Under the pieces are notes generated by a model. That model had not been told where the DNA came from, did not search any database, and was given only the letters and a program-made list of their open reading frames with translations. DNA of 64,000 nt, taken from Bog-473 sp963800725 (GTDB taxonomy: Bacteria; Actinomycetota; Acidimicrobiia; Acidimicrobiales; RAAP-2). Shown piece by piece: positions 1-11,351 of the stretch; within the stretch, counting starts at the first letter, position 1; the number at the start of each line of letters is the position of its first letter. The stretch spans positions 1-64,000 of the forward strand of contig CAWDCE010000007.1 in assembly GCA_963800725.1 (NCBI GenBank), given 5' to 3'. The position numbers and the translations under genes are program-made.

Positions 1-43
1 GGCAAATCGACCACAGACCGACTGAGAAAGGGCACACCAAGGC

Positions 44-2392
<2,349 letters not shown>

Positions 2393-2416
2393 CCTGGTCG
2401 AGGCCCAAAAAACCCA

Positions 2417-2432
2417 GGACGCACCGGCGTCC
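2417..2432 (+). terminator. Hairpin after hppA
   Basis: GGACGC and GCGTCC form a perfect 6-bp stem with a 4-base loop 25 bases after the hppA stop. No U-tract follows, so it is only a candidate terminator, possibly attenuating read-through into topA. Confidence 0.35.
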
Positions 2433-2532
2433 CTCGGGGCGGTCGCTCTTGACAGGGCCGCGTCGGACCTTCAACCTTGCGGGACCATGCTCAGCGGAGA
2501 AGCACCACATGTGATGACCAGAGGTGCAGCTC

Positions 2533-5328
2533 GTGGGTAAGGCCCTCGTCATTGTCGAGTCACCCGCCAAAGCCCGCACCATCGGGGGCCTCTTGGGCCC
2601 CGACTTCATCGTGGAATCCTCGGTCGGGCACATCCGTGACCTGCCCCGCGGGGCCGACGAGGTGCCGGCGGCCTACAAGGGTGAGGCCTGGGCCCGCCTC
2701 GGGGTCGACGTCGACAACGGCTTCAAGCCGCTCTATGTCGTCTCGGCCTCGAAGAAGTCGGTCGTCGCCAATCTGAAGCGACTGCTCAAGACGGTCGACG
2801 AGCTCTACCTCGCCACCGACGAAGACCGCGAGGGCGAAGCCATTGCCTGGCATCTCTCCGAGGTGCTCTCGCCCACCATCCCGGTCAAGCGCATGGTGTT
2901 CCACGAGATCACCCCGGCCGCCATCACCCGGGCGGTCGACGAATGGCGCGAACTCGACCGCCGTCTGGTCGACGCCCAAGAGGCCCGCCGGATCCTCGAC
3001 CGCCTCTACGGCTACGAGGTGTCGCCGGTGCTCTGGCGCAAGGTCATGCCGCGGCTCTCGGCCGGTCGTGTCCAAAGCGTGGCCACGCGCATGGTGGTCG
3101 AACGTGAGCGGGCGCGCATGAAGTTCCAATCCGCCACCTGGTGGGGGATCGACGGCCAGTTCACCCACCAAGGGGCCCCGACGGGCTTCGGTGCCGCGCT
3201 CGTCTCGCTCGGCGGCCACACCATCGCGACAGGCAAGGACTTCAACGACGACGGCGTGCAAAAGGGCACCGCGCGCGTCCTGGTCGAAGATGAGGCGACC
3301 TCGGTCGCCACCGCATTGGCCGGCACCGCCTTCACCGTCAGCGCGGTCACCGAGAAGCCGTTCCGACGTTCGCCCGCGCCGCCCTTCATGACGTCGACCC
3401 TCCAGCAAGAGGCCGGCCGCAAGTTGCGCTTCAGCGCGCAGCGCGCCATGCAGGTGGCGCAGCGCCTCTACGAGCAGGGCTACATCACCTACATGCGTAC
3501 CGACTCGACCACGTTGTCCGACGAGGCCCTCACCGCGGCGCGGAACCAGGCCCGCTCCATGTACGGCGATGCCTATGTCCCCGGTGCGCCGCGACGCTAC
3601 GAGCGCAAGGTCAAGAACGCGCAAGAGGCCCACGAGGCCATCCGTCCCGCTGGTGAGACCTTCCGCACGCCCGAACAAGCCGGACGAGAGCTCAACGGAG
3701 ATGAACTGCGCCTCTATGAACTGATCTGGATGCGTACCGTCGCGTCGCAGATGAGCGACGCCACCGGCACGAGCGCCCAGATCCGCCTGGTCAACACGGT
3801 CCCCTCCGGGGTGGCCGAGGGCCAAGAGGCCGAGTTCTCGGCCAGCGGCCGGGTCATTGCGTTCCCCGGGTTCTTGCGGGCCTACGTCGAGGGCGAGGAC
3901 GACCCCGACGCCGAGCTGGCCGACCGCGAGGTCGTGCTGCCCGCGCTCGCCGTCGGTGATGTCGTAAACGGCGCGGCGTTCGAGCCCGGCTCGCATTCGA
4001 CCCAACCCCCGGCCCGTTTCACCGAAGCCTCCTTGGTCAAGGCCATGGAGGAGCTGGGCGTCGGCCGCCCCTCGACCTACGCCAGCGTCATTGCGACCAT
4101 CTTGGACCGGGGCTACGTCTGGAAGAAGGGGACGGCCCTGGTCCCGAGCTTCACCGCGTTCGCCGTGGTCGGGCTCTTGGAGCGCTACTTCGGCAACCTG
4201 GTCGACTACGGATTCACCGCCGGAATGGAGGACGACCTCGACGAGATCGCCTCGGGTCGCGAAGAGGCCCTCCCGTGGCTCTCGCGCTTCTATTTCGGTT
4301 CCTCGAGCCCGGCATCGAGCGATACTCTGGGTGAGGGCGAACTCGGCCTCAAGGCCGCAGTGGCGGCGCACCTCGGTGAGATCGACGCCCGCGAGATCAA
4401 CTCGATACCGATCGGGGCCGGCGACGACGGAGTCGCCATCGTGGCCCGGGTCGGCCGCTACGGCCCCTACCTCCAGCGCGGCGACGACCGGGCCTCGTTG
4501 CCCGACGACATCACACCCGACGAACTGACGGTCGCTCGTGCCGAAGAGTTGCTGGCGGCCCCGTCGAACGACCGGGTGCTCGGGACCGACCCCGACACCG
4601 GGCTCGACGTCTCGGTCAAAGCCGGGCGCTTCGGTCCCTATGTCCAGCTCGGCGAGGCGGGCGACGGTGCACCCAAACCCCGCACCTCGTCACTCTTTTC
4701 GACCATGGACCCGGCCACGCTCACGTTCGAAGACGCCCTCGAGCTGCTCAAGATCCCCCGCACGGTCGGCAAGGATCCCCAAAGCGGCGAGGACGTGGTG
4801 GCCCACAACGGCAAGTTCGGCCCCTACCTAAAGATGGGCACCGACACCCGGAGCCTCAGCAGCGAGGACCAGATACTCAGCGTGACGCTTGCAGAGGCCC
4901 AGGCCCTCTTCGCACAACCCAAACAGCGCCGAGGTCGCCAGGCTGCCGCCCCACTGCGTGAACTCGGAACCGATCCCGCCACCGAACTGCCCGTCGTGGT
5001 CAAAGACGGCCGCTTCGGCCCCTATGTCACCGACGGCACCACCAACGCGTCGTTGCGCAAGGGCGACGCGGTCGAATCGATCACGATGGACCGGGCGTCC
5101 GAACTCTTAGCCGAGCGCCGGGCGGCCGGGCCCTCGACCCGCAAGAAGAAGGCCACTGGCGCCAAGAAGGCCGCGAAGAAGTCGACCAAGAAGGCCACGG
5201 CGGCGAAGAAGGCCACGGCAAAGAAGGCACCGGCCACCAAGGTCGCCGCCACCAAGGTCGCCGCCGCCACCAAGGCCGCCACCAAGGCGGCAAGCGCGAC
5301 CAAGTCTGAGCCCACCGAACCGTTTTGA
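2533..5328 (+). CDS. topA: DNA topoisomerase I (type IA)
   Basis: Relaxes negative supercoils by transient cleavage of one strand. The start is taken at GTG 2533, which gives the family-typical N-terminus VGKALVIVESPAKA and places AGAGG at a good distance; another GTG lies three codons upstream. The Toprim domain has DEDREGE near residue 95, and the catalytic tyrosine is in ITYMRTDS (about Tyr320). The C-terminal third has four repeats containing GRYGPY/GRFGPY/GKFGPY, followed by a Lys/Ala-rich tail of about 60 residues typical of actinobacterial enzymes. 931 residues; tmk follows after one base, so the genes are co-transcribed. Confidence 0.97.
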   Translation: MGKALVIVESPAKARTIGGLLGPDFIVESSVGHIRDLPRGADEVPAAYKGEAWARLGVDVDNGFKPLYVVSASKKSVVANLKRLLKTVDELYLATDEDREGEAIAWHLSEVLSPTIPVKRMVFHEITPAAITRAVDEWRELDRRLVDAQEARRILDRLYGYEVSPVLWRKVMPRLSAGRVQSVATRMVVERERARMKFQSATWWGIDGQFTHQGAPTGFGAALVSLGGHTIATGKDFNDDGVQKGTARVLVEDEATSVATALAGTAFTVSAVTEKPFRRSPAPPFMTSTLQQEAGRKLRFSAQRAMQVAQRLYEQGYITYMRTDSTTLSDEALTAARNQARSMYGDAYVPGAPRRYERKVKNAQEAHEAIRPAGETFRTPEQAGRELNGDELRLYELIWMRTVASQMSDATGTSAQIRLVNTVPSGVAEGQEAEFSASGRVIAFPGFLRAYVEGEDDPDAELADREVVLPALAVGDVVNGAAFEPGSHSTQPPARFTEASLVKAMEELGVGRPSTYASVIATILDRGYVWKKGTALVPSFTAFAVVGLLERYFGNLVDYGFTAGMEDDLDEIASGREEALPWLSRFYFGSSSPASSDTLGEGELGLKAAVAAHLGEIDAREINSIPIGAGDDGVAIVARVGRYGPYLQRGDDRASLPDDITPDELTVARAEELLAAPSNDRVLGTDPDTGLDVSVKAGRFGPYVQLGEAGDGAPKPRTSSLFSTMDPATLTFEDALELLKIPRTVGKDPQSGEDVVAHNGKFGPYLKMGTDTRSLSSEDQILSVTLAEAQALFAQPKQRRGRQAAAPLRELGTDPATELPVVVKDGRFGPYVTDGTTNASLRKGDAVESITMDRASELLAERRAAGPSTRKKKATGAKKAAKKSTKKATAAKKATAKKAPATKVAATKVAAATKAATKAASATKSEPTEPF

Positions 5329-5329
5329 C

Positions 5330-5947
5330 ATGACCGGACCCGGCCGCCTCGTCGCGTTCGAGGGGATCGACGGCAGCGGCAAGTCGACCCAGGCCAAAGC
5401 GGTGGCCGAGGCCCTCGGTGCCCGCTTGACCCATGAACCCGGAGCCACCGAACTCGGGTCGGCGCTCCGTCGCCTGGTCTTGGCCCCCGACACTCCCGAG
5501 GTGACGCGGCGCGCCGAGGCGCTCTTGATGGCAGCCGACCGGGCCGAGCACGTCGACGTGGTACTCGCTCCCGCACTGCGGGCCGGTGAGTGGGTGGTCA
5601 GCGACCGGTTCTCCGGCTCGACGTTGGCCTATCAGGGCTATGGACGCGGGCTCGATGTCGATGCATTGCGCGACCTGGTGTTCTTCGCCACCGCCGGGCT
5701 TAAGGCGGACCTGTCGATTCTCATCGACCTCCCCGTCGACGTCGCCCGAGCCCGCCTCGCCCACAGCGCCCCCGATCGGCTCGAGCGCCTTGGTCCCGAT
5801 TTCGCCCAGCGCGTCCGAGACGGGTTCTTGGCCCTGGCCGCAGCCGATCCCGCGCGGTGGGTCGTCGTCGACGGCACTGTGGCGCCCGTGGACCTCACGG
5901 CCCATATCCTGAGCATCGTGGACCAACGCCTCTCACGATCGTCGTGA
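5330..5947 (+). CDS. tmk: Thymidylate kinase
   Basis: Phosphorylates dTMP to dTDP in dTTP synthesis. The P-loop FEGIDGSGKST lies at residues 7-17, and the DR-containing base/substrate motif SDRFSGSTLAYQGYGRG lies near residue 90. Length of 205 residues is normal. It starts one base after the topA stop, and its TGA overlaps the GTG of holB, giving a compact topA-tmk-holB replication operon; tmk-holB pairing is widespread in bacteria. Confidence 0.96.
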   Translation: MTGPGRLVAFEGIDGSGKSTQAKAVAEALGARLTHEPGATELGSALRRLVLAPDTPEVTRRAEALLMAADRAEHVDVVLAPALRAGEWVVSDRFSGSTLAYQGYGRGLDVDALRDLVFFATAGLKADLSILIDLPVDVARARLAHSAPDRLERLGPDFAQRVRDGFLALAAADPARWVVVDGTVAPVDLTAHILSIVDQRLSRSS

Positions 5948-7047
5948 GTACCGCGGCCCTGGCCGAACTGCCGGTCGCCGCGCTCTTCGAGGGTGTGGTC
6001 GGCCAAAGTGACGCCGTGGCCCAACTGCACGCCGGGGCGCACAATCCGGTCCACGCCTATCTCTTCAGCGGCGCGCAGGGCAACGGTGGGCTGGCCGCGG
6101 CACGCGGGTTCGCCGCCGCCTTGTTGTGTCCGAGCGGTGGCTGCGGCGAGTGCGTCACCTGCCGCCGCGCCCTGGCCGGCACCGATCCCGATCTACATAT
6201 GGTGCACCGCAGTGGCGCGACACTCAGCGTGGACGACGTGCGGCAATTGGTCGCCCTGGCGGCCCGCCACCCACTCGAATCGGCTCGCCAGGTGATCATC
6301 GTCACCGACGTCCACCTCGGGGGCCGGGCCGCCCCCGCACTCCTCAAGACCCTCGAAGAGCCGCCCGGGGCGAGCGTCTTCATCCTCCTCGCCGACGACG
6401 TCACCCCCGAGCTCGCCACCGTGTCGAGTCGATGCGTGGTGATCGCTTTCCCGCCGGTGCCCCGCCAGACGCTGGTGGACTGGCTCGGCGGCCGCGGGGT
6501 CGAGCCCGAGGTGGCCGCGGTGGTCGCTGATTCGAGCGGGGGGAACCCCGACCGGGCCCTGGTCATGGTCGAAGACCCCCGGGTGGCACAGCGGGCGCAA
6601 CTGTGGGAATCGGTGCCGGACCGCCTCAACGGCTCAGGAGGCGTTGCCGCCGCTCTCGCCGCCGAGTTGTTGGCATCGGCCGATGAAGCCACCGAGCCAT
6701 TGCGCGCGGCCCACGCCCAAGAGGTGGCGCGCCTGAGTGACGAGGCCAAGGCGATGGGCCAGCGCGGTCTCCCCGGTCGAAAAGAGATCACCGACCGTCA
6801 CCAGCGCGAGGAGCGGCGCTGGCGCACCGACGCGTTGCGAGCCGGTCTCGGGGCGCTGGCGCGCAGCTACCGGGACCGGGCGGTTGGCACGATTGGCGAT
6901 CGATCGACCGCGCAAGACGTCCATGCCCGGGCCGCGGTCAAAGCCATCGCCCTGATCACCGAGGCCACGCGTGCCCTGCCCCGCAACCCCCAAGAGACCT
7001 TGTTGCTCCAGTCCCTCCTGGTCCGCCTCGGTGCCCTGGCCCTCTAA
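5944..7047 (+). CDS. holB: DNA polymerase III delta-prime subunit
   Basis: Clamp-loader subunit. Starts at GTG 5944, overlapping the tmk stop (GTGA); the open frame extends further upstream but that part is inside tmk. The protein (367 aa) has the AAA+ fold with a degenerate P-loop (GAQGNGGLA, no Lys), as expected of the non-ATPase delta-prime, a four-Cys zinc motif (C-PSGG-C-GE-C-VT-C), the LLKTLEEPP motif and an SRC arginine-finger motif. The C-terminal part is charged and helical. It could instead be annotated as a DnaX-like protein, but the missing Walker Lys and the tmk linkage favour HolB. Confidence 0.92.
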   Translation: MSTAALAELPVAALFEGVVGQSDAVAQLHAGAHNPVHAYLFSGAQGNGGLAAARGFAAALLCPSGGCGECVTCRRALAGTDPDLHMVHRSGATLSVDDVRQLVALAARHPLESARQVIIVTDVHLGGRAAPALLKTLEEPPGASVFILLADDVTPELATVSSRCVVIAFPPVPRQTLVDWLGGRGVEPEVAAVVADSSGGNPDRALVMVEDPRVAQRAQLWESVPDRLNGSGGVAAALAAELLASADEATEPLRAAHAQEVARLSDEAKAMGQRGLPGRKEITDRHQREERRWRTDALRAGLGALARSYRDRAVGTIGDRSTAQDVHARAAVKAIALITEATRALPRNPQETLLLQSLLVRLGALAL

Positions 7048-7141
7048 TGGGGGTCGTATCGTGCCCGGGCGCGCCAGCGCCTACGATTGATCCGCTTCGC
7101 CCGCCCCGGTGGCCGCGGTGGGTCGGGGGGAGCAAGGTTTT

Positions 7142-7217
7142 GCCTGGGTAGCTCAGTCGGTAGAGCAGCGCACTCGTAATGCGCAGGTCAGGAGTTCGAA
7201 TCTCCTCTCAGGCTCCA
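7142..7217 (+). tRNA. tRNA-Thr (anticodon CGT)
   Basis: Complete cloverleaf: acceptor arms GCCTGGG (7142-7148) and CTCAGGC (7207-7213) with one G-U pair, D-arm starting GCTCAGTCGG, anticodon stem GCGCA/TGCGC with loop CTCGTAA, T-loop TTCGAAT. Discriminator T followed by an encoded CCA. Reads ACG codons. Confidence 0.96.
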
Positions 7218-7560
7218 CGGTGTCCCTCGCCAATGTGGCGGACCGGCGCCAAGCACCGCCCGAGGTGAACTGCCCGGGCGTCGTGAAGGACCTCTTGGCG
7301 GTTTGCCCTGAGGGCGGGGGTGAATGCGCGGCGCCGGGGGCCGACCATGGATCTCGGGTCGCCGTCGCGAGGCGTGCCCTTGACGTGCGGTGATCACCAG
7401 CCCCGCTCGTCGGCGATATCCGACGTGTGACCGCGGACAGCGAGCTCACATGGGGGATGGGCAGGCGCGGCCAGTTAGGGTCTTTGCCTCTGGCTATGTC
7501 CAAAAACTCCAACTGATGCTCCGGCCATGACCGAATTGCCCCGTCATCCCCGTTTCAACG
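7218..7560 (+). other. Gene-free stretch before the SpoIIE phosphatase
   Basis: 343 bases between the tRNA and the next CDS. Open frames here are short and have no recognisable protein features. I see no convincing hairpin, riboswitch or operator; promoters for the downstream gene presumably lie at its 3' end, but I cannot identify them. Confidence 0.4.
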
Positions 7561-9462
7561 ATGAGTGCAGACGACCGAGAGCGAATCTCCCCGCCCAAGA
7601 ACCACGGCGGGCGCCCATTGCCCGGGCCCACGGGGCTCGACGCGTCGCTGCACCGGCTCGACGACGTCGGTGCCAGGGTCGACGGCGCCGTCTGGCAGCT
7701 CTCCCACGCACTGGCCGGAGCGGCCACACCCGACGAAGTTGGTGCAGCAGTGGCCGAGCACGGGGCGGCCGCCGCGGCCGCCGTCTTCTCGAACATGGCG
7801 CTGGTCGATCGCGCCAGTGGTCGCGTGCGGGTCCTCCACGGCGCGAATCTCGCACCCGCGATCGCCACCCGCTGGAGCGAGTTCGATCTGGATGCACAGA
7901 CGCCCCTCGGCGACGCCATCACACTGATGGAGCCTGTCCTGCTCCCGACGCGAGAGGCCCTGGCGGCCCGCTACCCCGGACTGCTCGACGACACGCAAGC
8001 CGCGGGGTTGTGGGCCACCGCTTCGTGGCCACTGCGGCGAGCCGGCGGTGCGACACTCGGGGCGGTGGGATTCGCGTGGAGCGAACCCCAAGCCTTCGGC
8101 CAGCGCCAGCGTCTCGGGTTGTCGCTCATCGCAGCACTCACCGCGCAGGCACTCGATCGGGCATTGCTCTACGTCGAACAGACCGAAGGGGCCGACCGGA
8201 TCCGCCTTCTCCAACAAGTGACCTCCCAACTGGCGACGGCAACCACCACCGAGATGATCTGCCGGGTGATCGTGGACGAGGGGATCACCATGATTGGCGA
8301 CTACGGCGGTGTGTGTGTGGCCGATCCCGACGACGACGAGATGGTCATGGGCTGGTTCACTCCGGGCTTCTCCGAGGAGCTCGAAGGAGCGTTCTCCCTG
8401 CCGCTCGACACGCCAATGGGCCTCATCACGGCCTATCGGACCGACAGCCTTGTCATTGCCCGGACAAACGCTGAGTCGATTGCCTTGTCCCCGACCAATG
8501 CCAATGCCCACCGCCAACACCAGAGCCAGGGGATTCTCGGCGTGCCGGCGCATGCCAACGGGGTGGCGGTCGGGTCAATCGGCATGGGATTCACTCGCCC
8601 AGGTGCGGTGACGGAGGAGATCGTGGCCGTCAGTCGCACGCTGGCTGACCTGATGGGTCAAGCGCTCTACCGAGCTTCGCTTTATGAACGCAGCCACAAT
8701 GTCGCCCACTCGCTCCAGGCCAGCTTGCTGCCACGACTCCCCGAGGTCGTGGGTTTCGAAGTGGCGGCGCGCTATGCCCCGGGGGGCGCGGTGGGCGGGG
8801 ATGGCGAGGTGGTGGTCGGCGGGGATTGGTATGAGGTGATCGACCTCGGCGAAGGGCGCCTTGCCATTGTCATCGGGGACGTGATGGGGCGCGGCATTGG
8901 CGCGGCCGCGGTGATGGGGCAGCTGCGAGCATTGGCGCTCGGCTACGCCCAACTCAACCTTTTGCCTGGGCGCATCATGGAATTGCTCGACACGTTGCTC
9001 ACCACCATCGCCGAGGACCAGTTCGCCACCTGCCTCTATGGCGTCTACGACCAACTCGCCGGCACGCTGACCTTCGCCAGTGCCGGCCACCTGATGCCGA
9101 TCTCCATGGCGCCCGGGTCGCCCCCGCTCTCCTTGGTCGGGGTCACTGGTCCACCGCTCGGCACCAACCGTCGGCACTACGTCGACAAGGTCAGCGAGAT
9201 CGCACCCGCAAGCCTGCTTGCCTTCTTCACCGACGGCCTCATCGAATCACGCCATCTCGGTCTCGAAGAAGGCACGGCACACTTGCGTGACTACTTCGCA
9301 ACACACCGCGCCCTTCCCCTCTCCGAACTGGCCGACCAGGCGCTCGTCCACATGGCGAAGTTCAGGCAGCCCGACGATGACACCGCACTCCTCGTCGTTC
9401 GAGTCCCGGCCGATCGCACCGTCGCGCCTGACGCGGTGGGCACGACCGTCAGCCACCCCTGA
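7561..9462 (+). CDS. GAF-domain PP2C/SpoIIE-type serine phosphatase (RsbU/RsbP-like)
   Basis: Predicted soluble Mn/Mg-dependent phosphatase that would dephosphorylate an anti-sigma-factor antagonist. Residues about 35-210 and 220-385 form two GAF-like sensory domains; the C-terminal 240 residues are a SpoIIE catalytic domain with the metal-binding motifs GGDWYEV, GDVMGRG and DDDTALLVV, including the conserved acidic residues. No membrane segments. ATG 7561 lacks a clear Shine-Dalgarno sequence. No cognate antagonist or anti-sigma kinase gene is adjacent, so the partner is unknown. Signals sensed by the GAF domains cannot be told from sequence. Confidence 0.88.
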   Translation: MSADDRERISPPKNHGGRPLPGPTGLDASLHRLDDVGARVDGAVWQLSHALAGAATPDEVGAAVAEHGAAAAAAVFSNMALVDRASGRVRVLHGANLAPAIATRWSEFDLDAQTPLGDAITLMEPVLLPTREALAARYPGLLDDTQAAGLWATASWPLRRAGGATLGAVGFAWSEPQAFGQRQRLGLSLIAALTAQALDRALLYVEQTEGADRIRLLQQVTSQLATATTTEMICRVIVDEGITMIGDYGGVCVADPDDDEMVMGWFTPGFSEELEGAFSLPLDTPMGLITAYRTDSLVIARTNAESIALSPTNANAHRQHQSQGILGVPAHANGVAVGSIGMGFTRPGAVTEEIVAVSRTLADLMGQALYRASLYERSHNVAHSLQASLLPRLPEVVGFEVAARYAPGGAVGGDGEVVVGGDWYEVIDLGEGRLAIVIGDVMGRGIGAAAVMGQLRALALGYAQLNLLPGRIMELLDTLLTTIAEDQFATCLYGVYDQLAGTLTFASAGHLMPISMAPGSPPLSLVGVTGPPLGTNRRHYVDKVSEIAPASLLAFFTDGLIESRHLGLEEGTAHLRDYFATHRALPLSELADQALVHMAKFRQPDDDTALLVVRVPADRTVAPDAVGTTVSHP

Positions 9463-9861
9463 TCCGGCGGTCCCCCAGGGGTTCGACGATCGGGGTGCCG
9501 GCGAGGGTGGGCACGGCCAAGTGAGACTGCCCCTTCGTCGGAGATTCTTGGTGGATCTCTCGCAACGTCGCCCTCGTCACTGTGGGTCCGGGGCCCTTCT
9601 TGGCGGTCGACCCCGAGGGCAACGATTCGCTGCAAGGTGACATCGACGATGGCGACCGCCTGCGCACCATGACACCGGCGCCGCCCGGGCGAACGCCCCG
9701 CGGCGGCGAGCGATGGTATCGATCGTCACGGGTGCAGTTGTCTCGTCGCACGCACCTTGATTGGGGTGGCGTCGGTTTGTAAAGGAGAAAAACGGGGAAC
9801 AATTCCGCTATCGCGCGGCCCCACGTTGGCGGCGCCCACGGTGCTCGGACGAGGTTCCCCA
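9463..9861 (+). other. Leader/intergenic region with a long-range inverted repeat
   Basis: 399 bases without a recognisable gene. GGGGAAC at 9794-9800 is exactly complementary to GTTCCCC at 9854-9860, the latter overlapping the proposed ribosome binding site of the next gene. An AAAGGAG sequence at 9781 has no start codon at a usable distance. A structured 5' leader is possible but fits no riboswitch class that I recognise. Confidence 0.35.
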
Positions 9862-11028
9862 TTGACAATTCAACAAAATGAGCATTGGGAGCCATCGGTC
9901 AGTGCGATGGGGGAGGCCCCCGAGAATCCCGACGTCTTGATTCTGCCCAGCGAGGTTGAAAAGGAGCTGAACGAGACCGACGGCTCACTCGGATCATTGG
10001 GCCGGCCCTTCGACCGGCGCAGTCCCTTCTTCGTCGGGTTGACCGGGGCCTTTGGGGTCGCCGTCGCCTATGTCCTCTTTCGCAGCGTCGCCAATATTGC
10101 CAGTGTCTTGGTGATTGTCGGTTTGGCATTGTTCATCGCGATCGGATTGAACCCGATCATCGATCGACTCATCGCCCGCTCGCTCTCGCGAGGGGTGGCG
10201 GTCGCCATCGTCACTTTCGGATTCGTGGCGATGCTTGCGGTGTTCGTGGTTGTCGCCATCCCGCCAATCACCCATGAATTCCACGTGCTTGTCACCAATT
10301 ACCCCCACTACAAGCGCGAACTCATCGCCGGAAAGGGATGGGCGGGGCGCCTGGCGGTGAGGTTCCACCTGACCGGCTATCTCAACGGGAAGACCAAAGT
10401 GAAGCTACCGGTCGCCGGGGGAATACTGGGGGCGGGACGCGTACTGCTTTCCCTCGGTGTCGCAACCGTGAGCGTGGTGGCCCTCACCATCTACTTCCTC
10501 ATCGCGCTGCCCGGGGTCAAGAAGGTGTGGCTTTCACTGATCGCCCGAAGTCGTCGTGAGCGGACGGCCTTGATCACCGATGAGATCTTCGAGCGGGTCG
10601 GTGGATTCATGCTCGGGAATCTCTTCACCTCGGTCATCTCGGCCATCGGGACGTACATCTTTTTGATCATTTGTGGCGTTCCGTACGCGCTCCTGCTCGC
10701 CCTCGTCGTCGCCGTGTTCGACCTGATCCCGATGGTCGGATCCACGATCGCCGGCATCATCGTGTCGCTGGTGGCGCTGACCAAGGGACTGCCGGTGGGA
10801 ATCGCCACTGCGGTCTTCTACATCACGTATCGCTTCTTGGAGGACTATCTCTTGAATCCGAGGGTGATGAAACACACGGTCAGAGTCTCGCCCGGCCTGA
10901 CCATCATCGCCACCCTGATCGGTGGCTCACTGCTCGGAATCATCGGGGCATTGATCGCGATTCCCATAGCAGCAACGATTCACCTTCTCTTAGAAGAAGT
11001 GGCCTTCCCTAGGCAAAATCAGCGCTAA
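9862..11028 (+). CDS. AI-2E family (UPF0118/PerM-like) membrane transporter
   Basis: Multi-pass membrane protein of the AI-2E exporter family, whose members export AI-2, other small molecules or ions; the substrate here is unknown. It has two N-terminal membrane segments, a third near residue 110, a soluble stretch, then four or five C-terminal segments with the family motif DLIPMVGSTIAG and the glycine-rich TLIGGSLLGIIGALIAIPIAA. The start is uncertain: TTG 9862 has GAGG seven bases upstream, while ATG 9907 has no good ribosome site and an earlier TTG at 9757 is weak. 388 residues from 9862. It stands alone, with no obvious operon partner. Confidence 0.83.
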   Translation: MTIQQNEHWEPSVSAMGEAPENPDVLILPSEVEKELNETDGSLGSLGRPFDRRSPFFVGLTGAFGVAVAYVLFRSVANIASVLVIVGLALFIAIGLNPIIDRLIARSLSRGVAVAIVTFGFVAMLAVFVVVAIPPITHEFHVLVTNYPHYKRELIAGKGWAGRLAVRFHLTGYLNGKTKVKLPVAGGILGAGRVLLSLGVATVSVVALTIYFLIALPGVKKVWLSLIARSRRERTALITDEIFERVGGFMLGNLFTSVISAIGTYIFLIICGVPYALLLALVVAVFDLIPMVGSTIAGIIVSLVALTKGLPVGIATAVFYITYRFLEDYLLNPRVMKHTVRVSPGLTIIATLIGGSLLGIIGALIAIPIAATIHLLLEEVAFPRQNQR

Positions 11029-11351
11029 ATGCGTTGTGGTAGGAAATTCCGCACCGTCAGACGCACCGGGGAACTCGACGGTGCTTCGATGTCGCGCTGA
11101 TCGTCTTGGTCGCGCCGAACGTTGCGACGGCGGGATCGGGGTAATGGCGCGCGGTGCGTCATGGTGATCGGACCACGCGTCGGCGTCACCATCAGCCAAC
11201 GCGTCATGGGGCGAAGCGACACATCGCCTCGCGGCCGAGCGAGTTTGCCGTCGTCACGCAGCGGGTATGGCGAAGGTGGCGCAGTCACCGGCATCCGCCA
11301 CTTCGTGACTGTTCCGCCTTCTATCTCTACCTCGTTGGAAAGGTCGTCAGC
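11029..11351 (+). other. Gene-free stretch upstream of the catalase
   Basis: 323 bases. The catalase frame is open through much of this interval, but the upstream portion encodes an arginine-rich, non-conserved-looking sequence and I exclude it. I could not identify an operator such as a Fur-type or OxyR-type box. Confidence 0.35.

Noticed and set aside
2449..2454. TTGACA as a topA promoter -35
   Set aside because: No acceptable -10 hexamer at 16-18 bases spacing.
2560..4371. Long antisense open frame of 603 codons in topA
   Set aside because: Arg/Gly-rich composition typical of a GC-rich shadow frame, no start context, lies wholly within a certain gene.
5146..5325. Lys/Ala repeats at the end of topA as a tandem repeat or assembly artefact
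   Set aside because: Lys-rich tails are normal in actinobacterial topoisomerase I and the frame is intact.
7218..7560. Attachment site or mobile element next to tRNA-Thr
   Set aside because: No integrase, no repeated tRNA 3' end downstream, and the tRNA is complete; no sign of integration.
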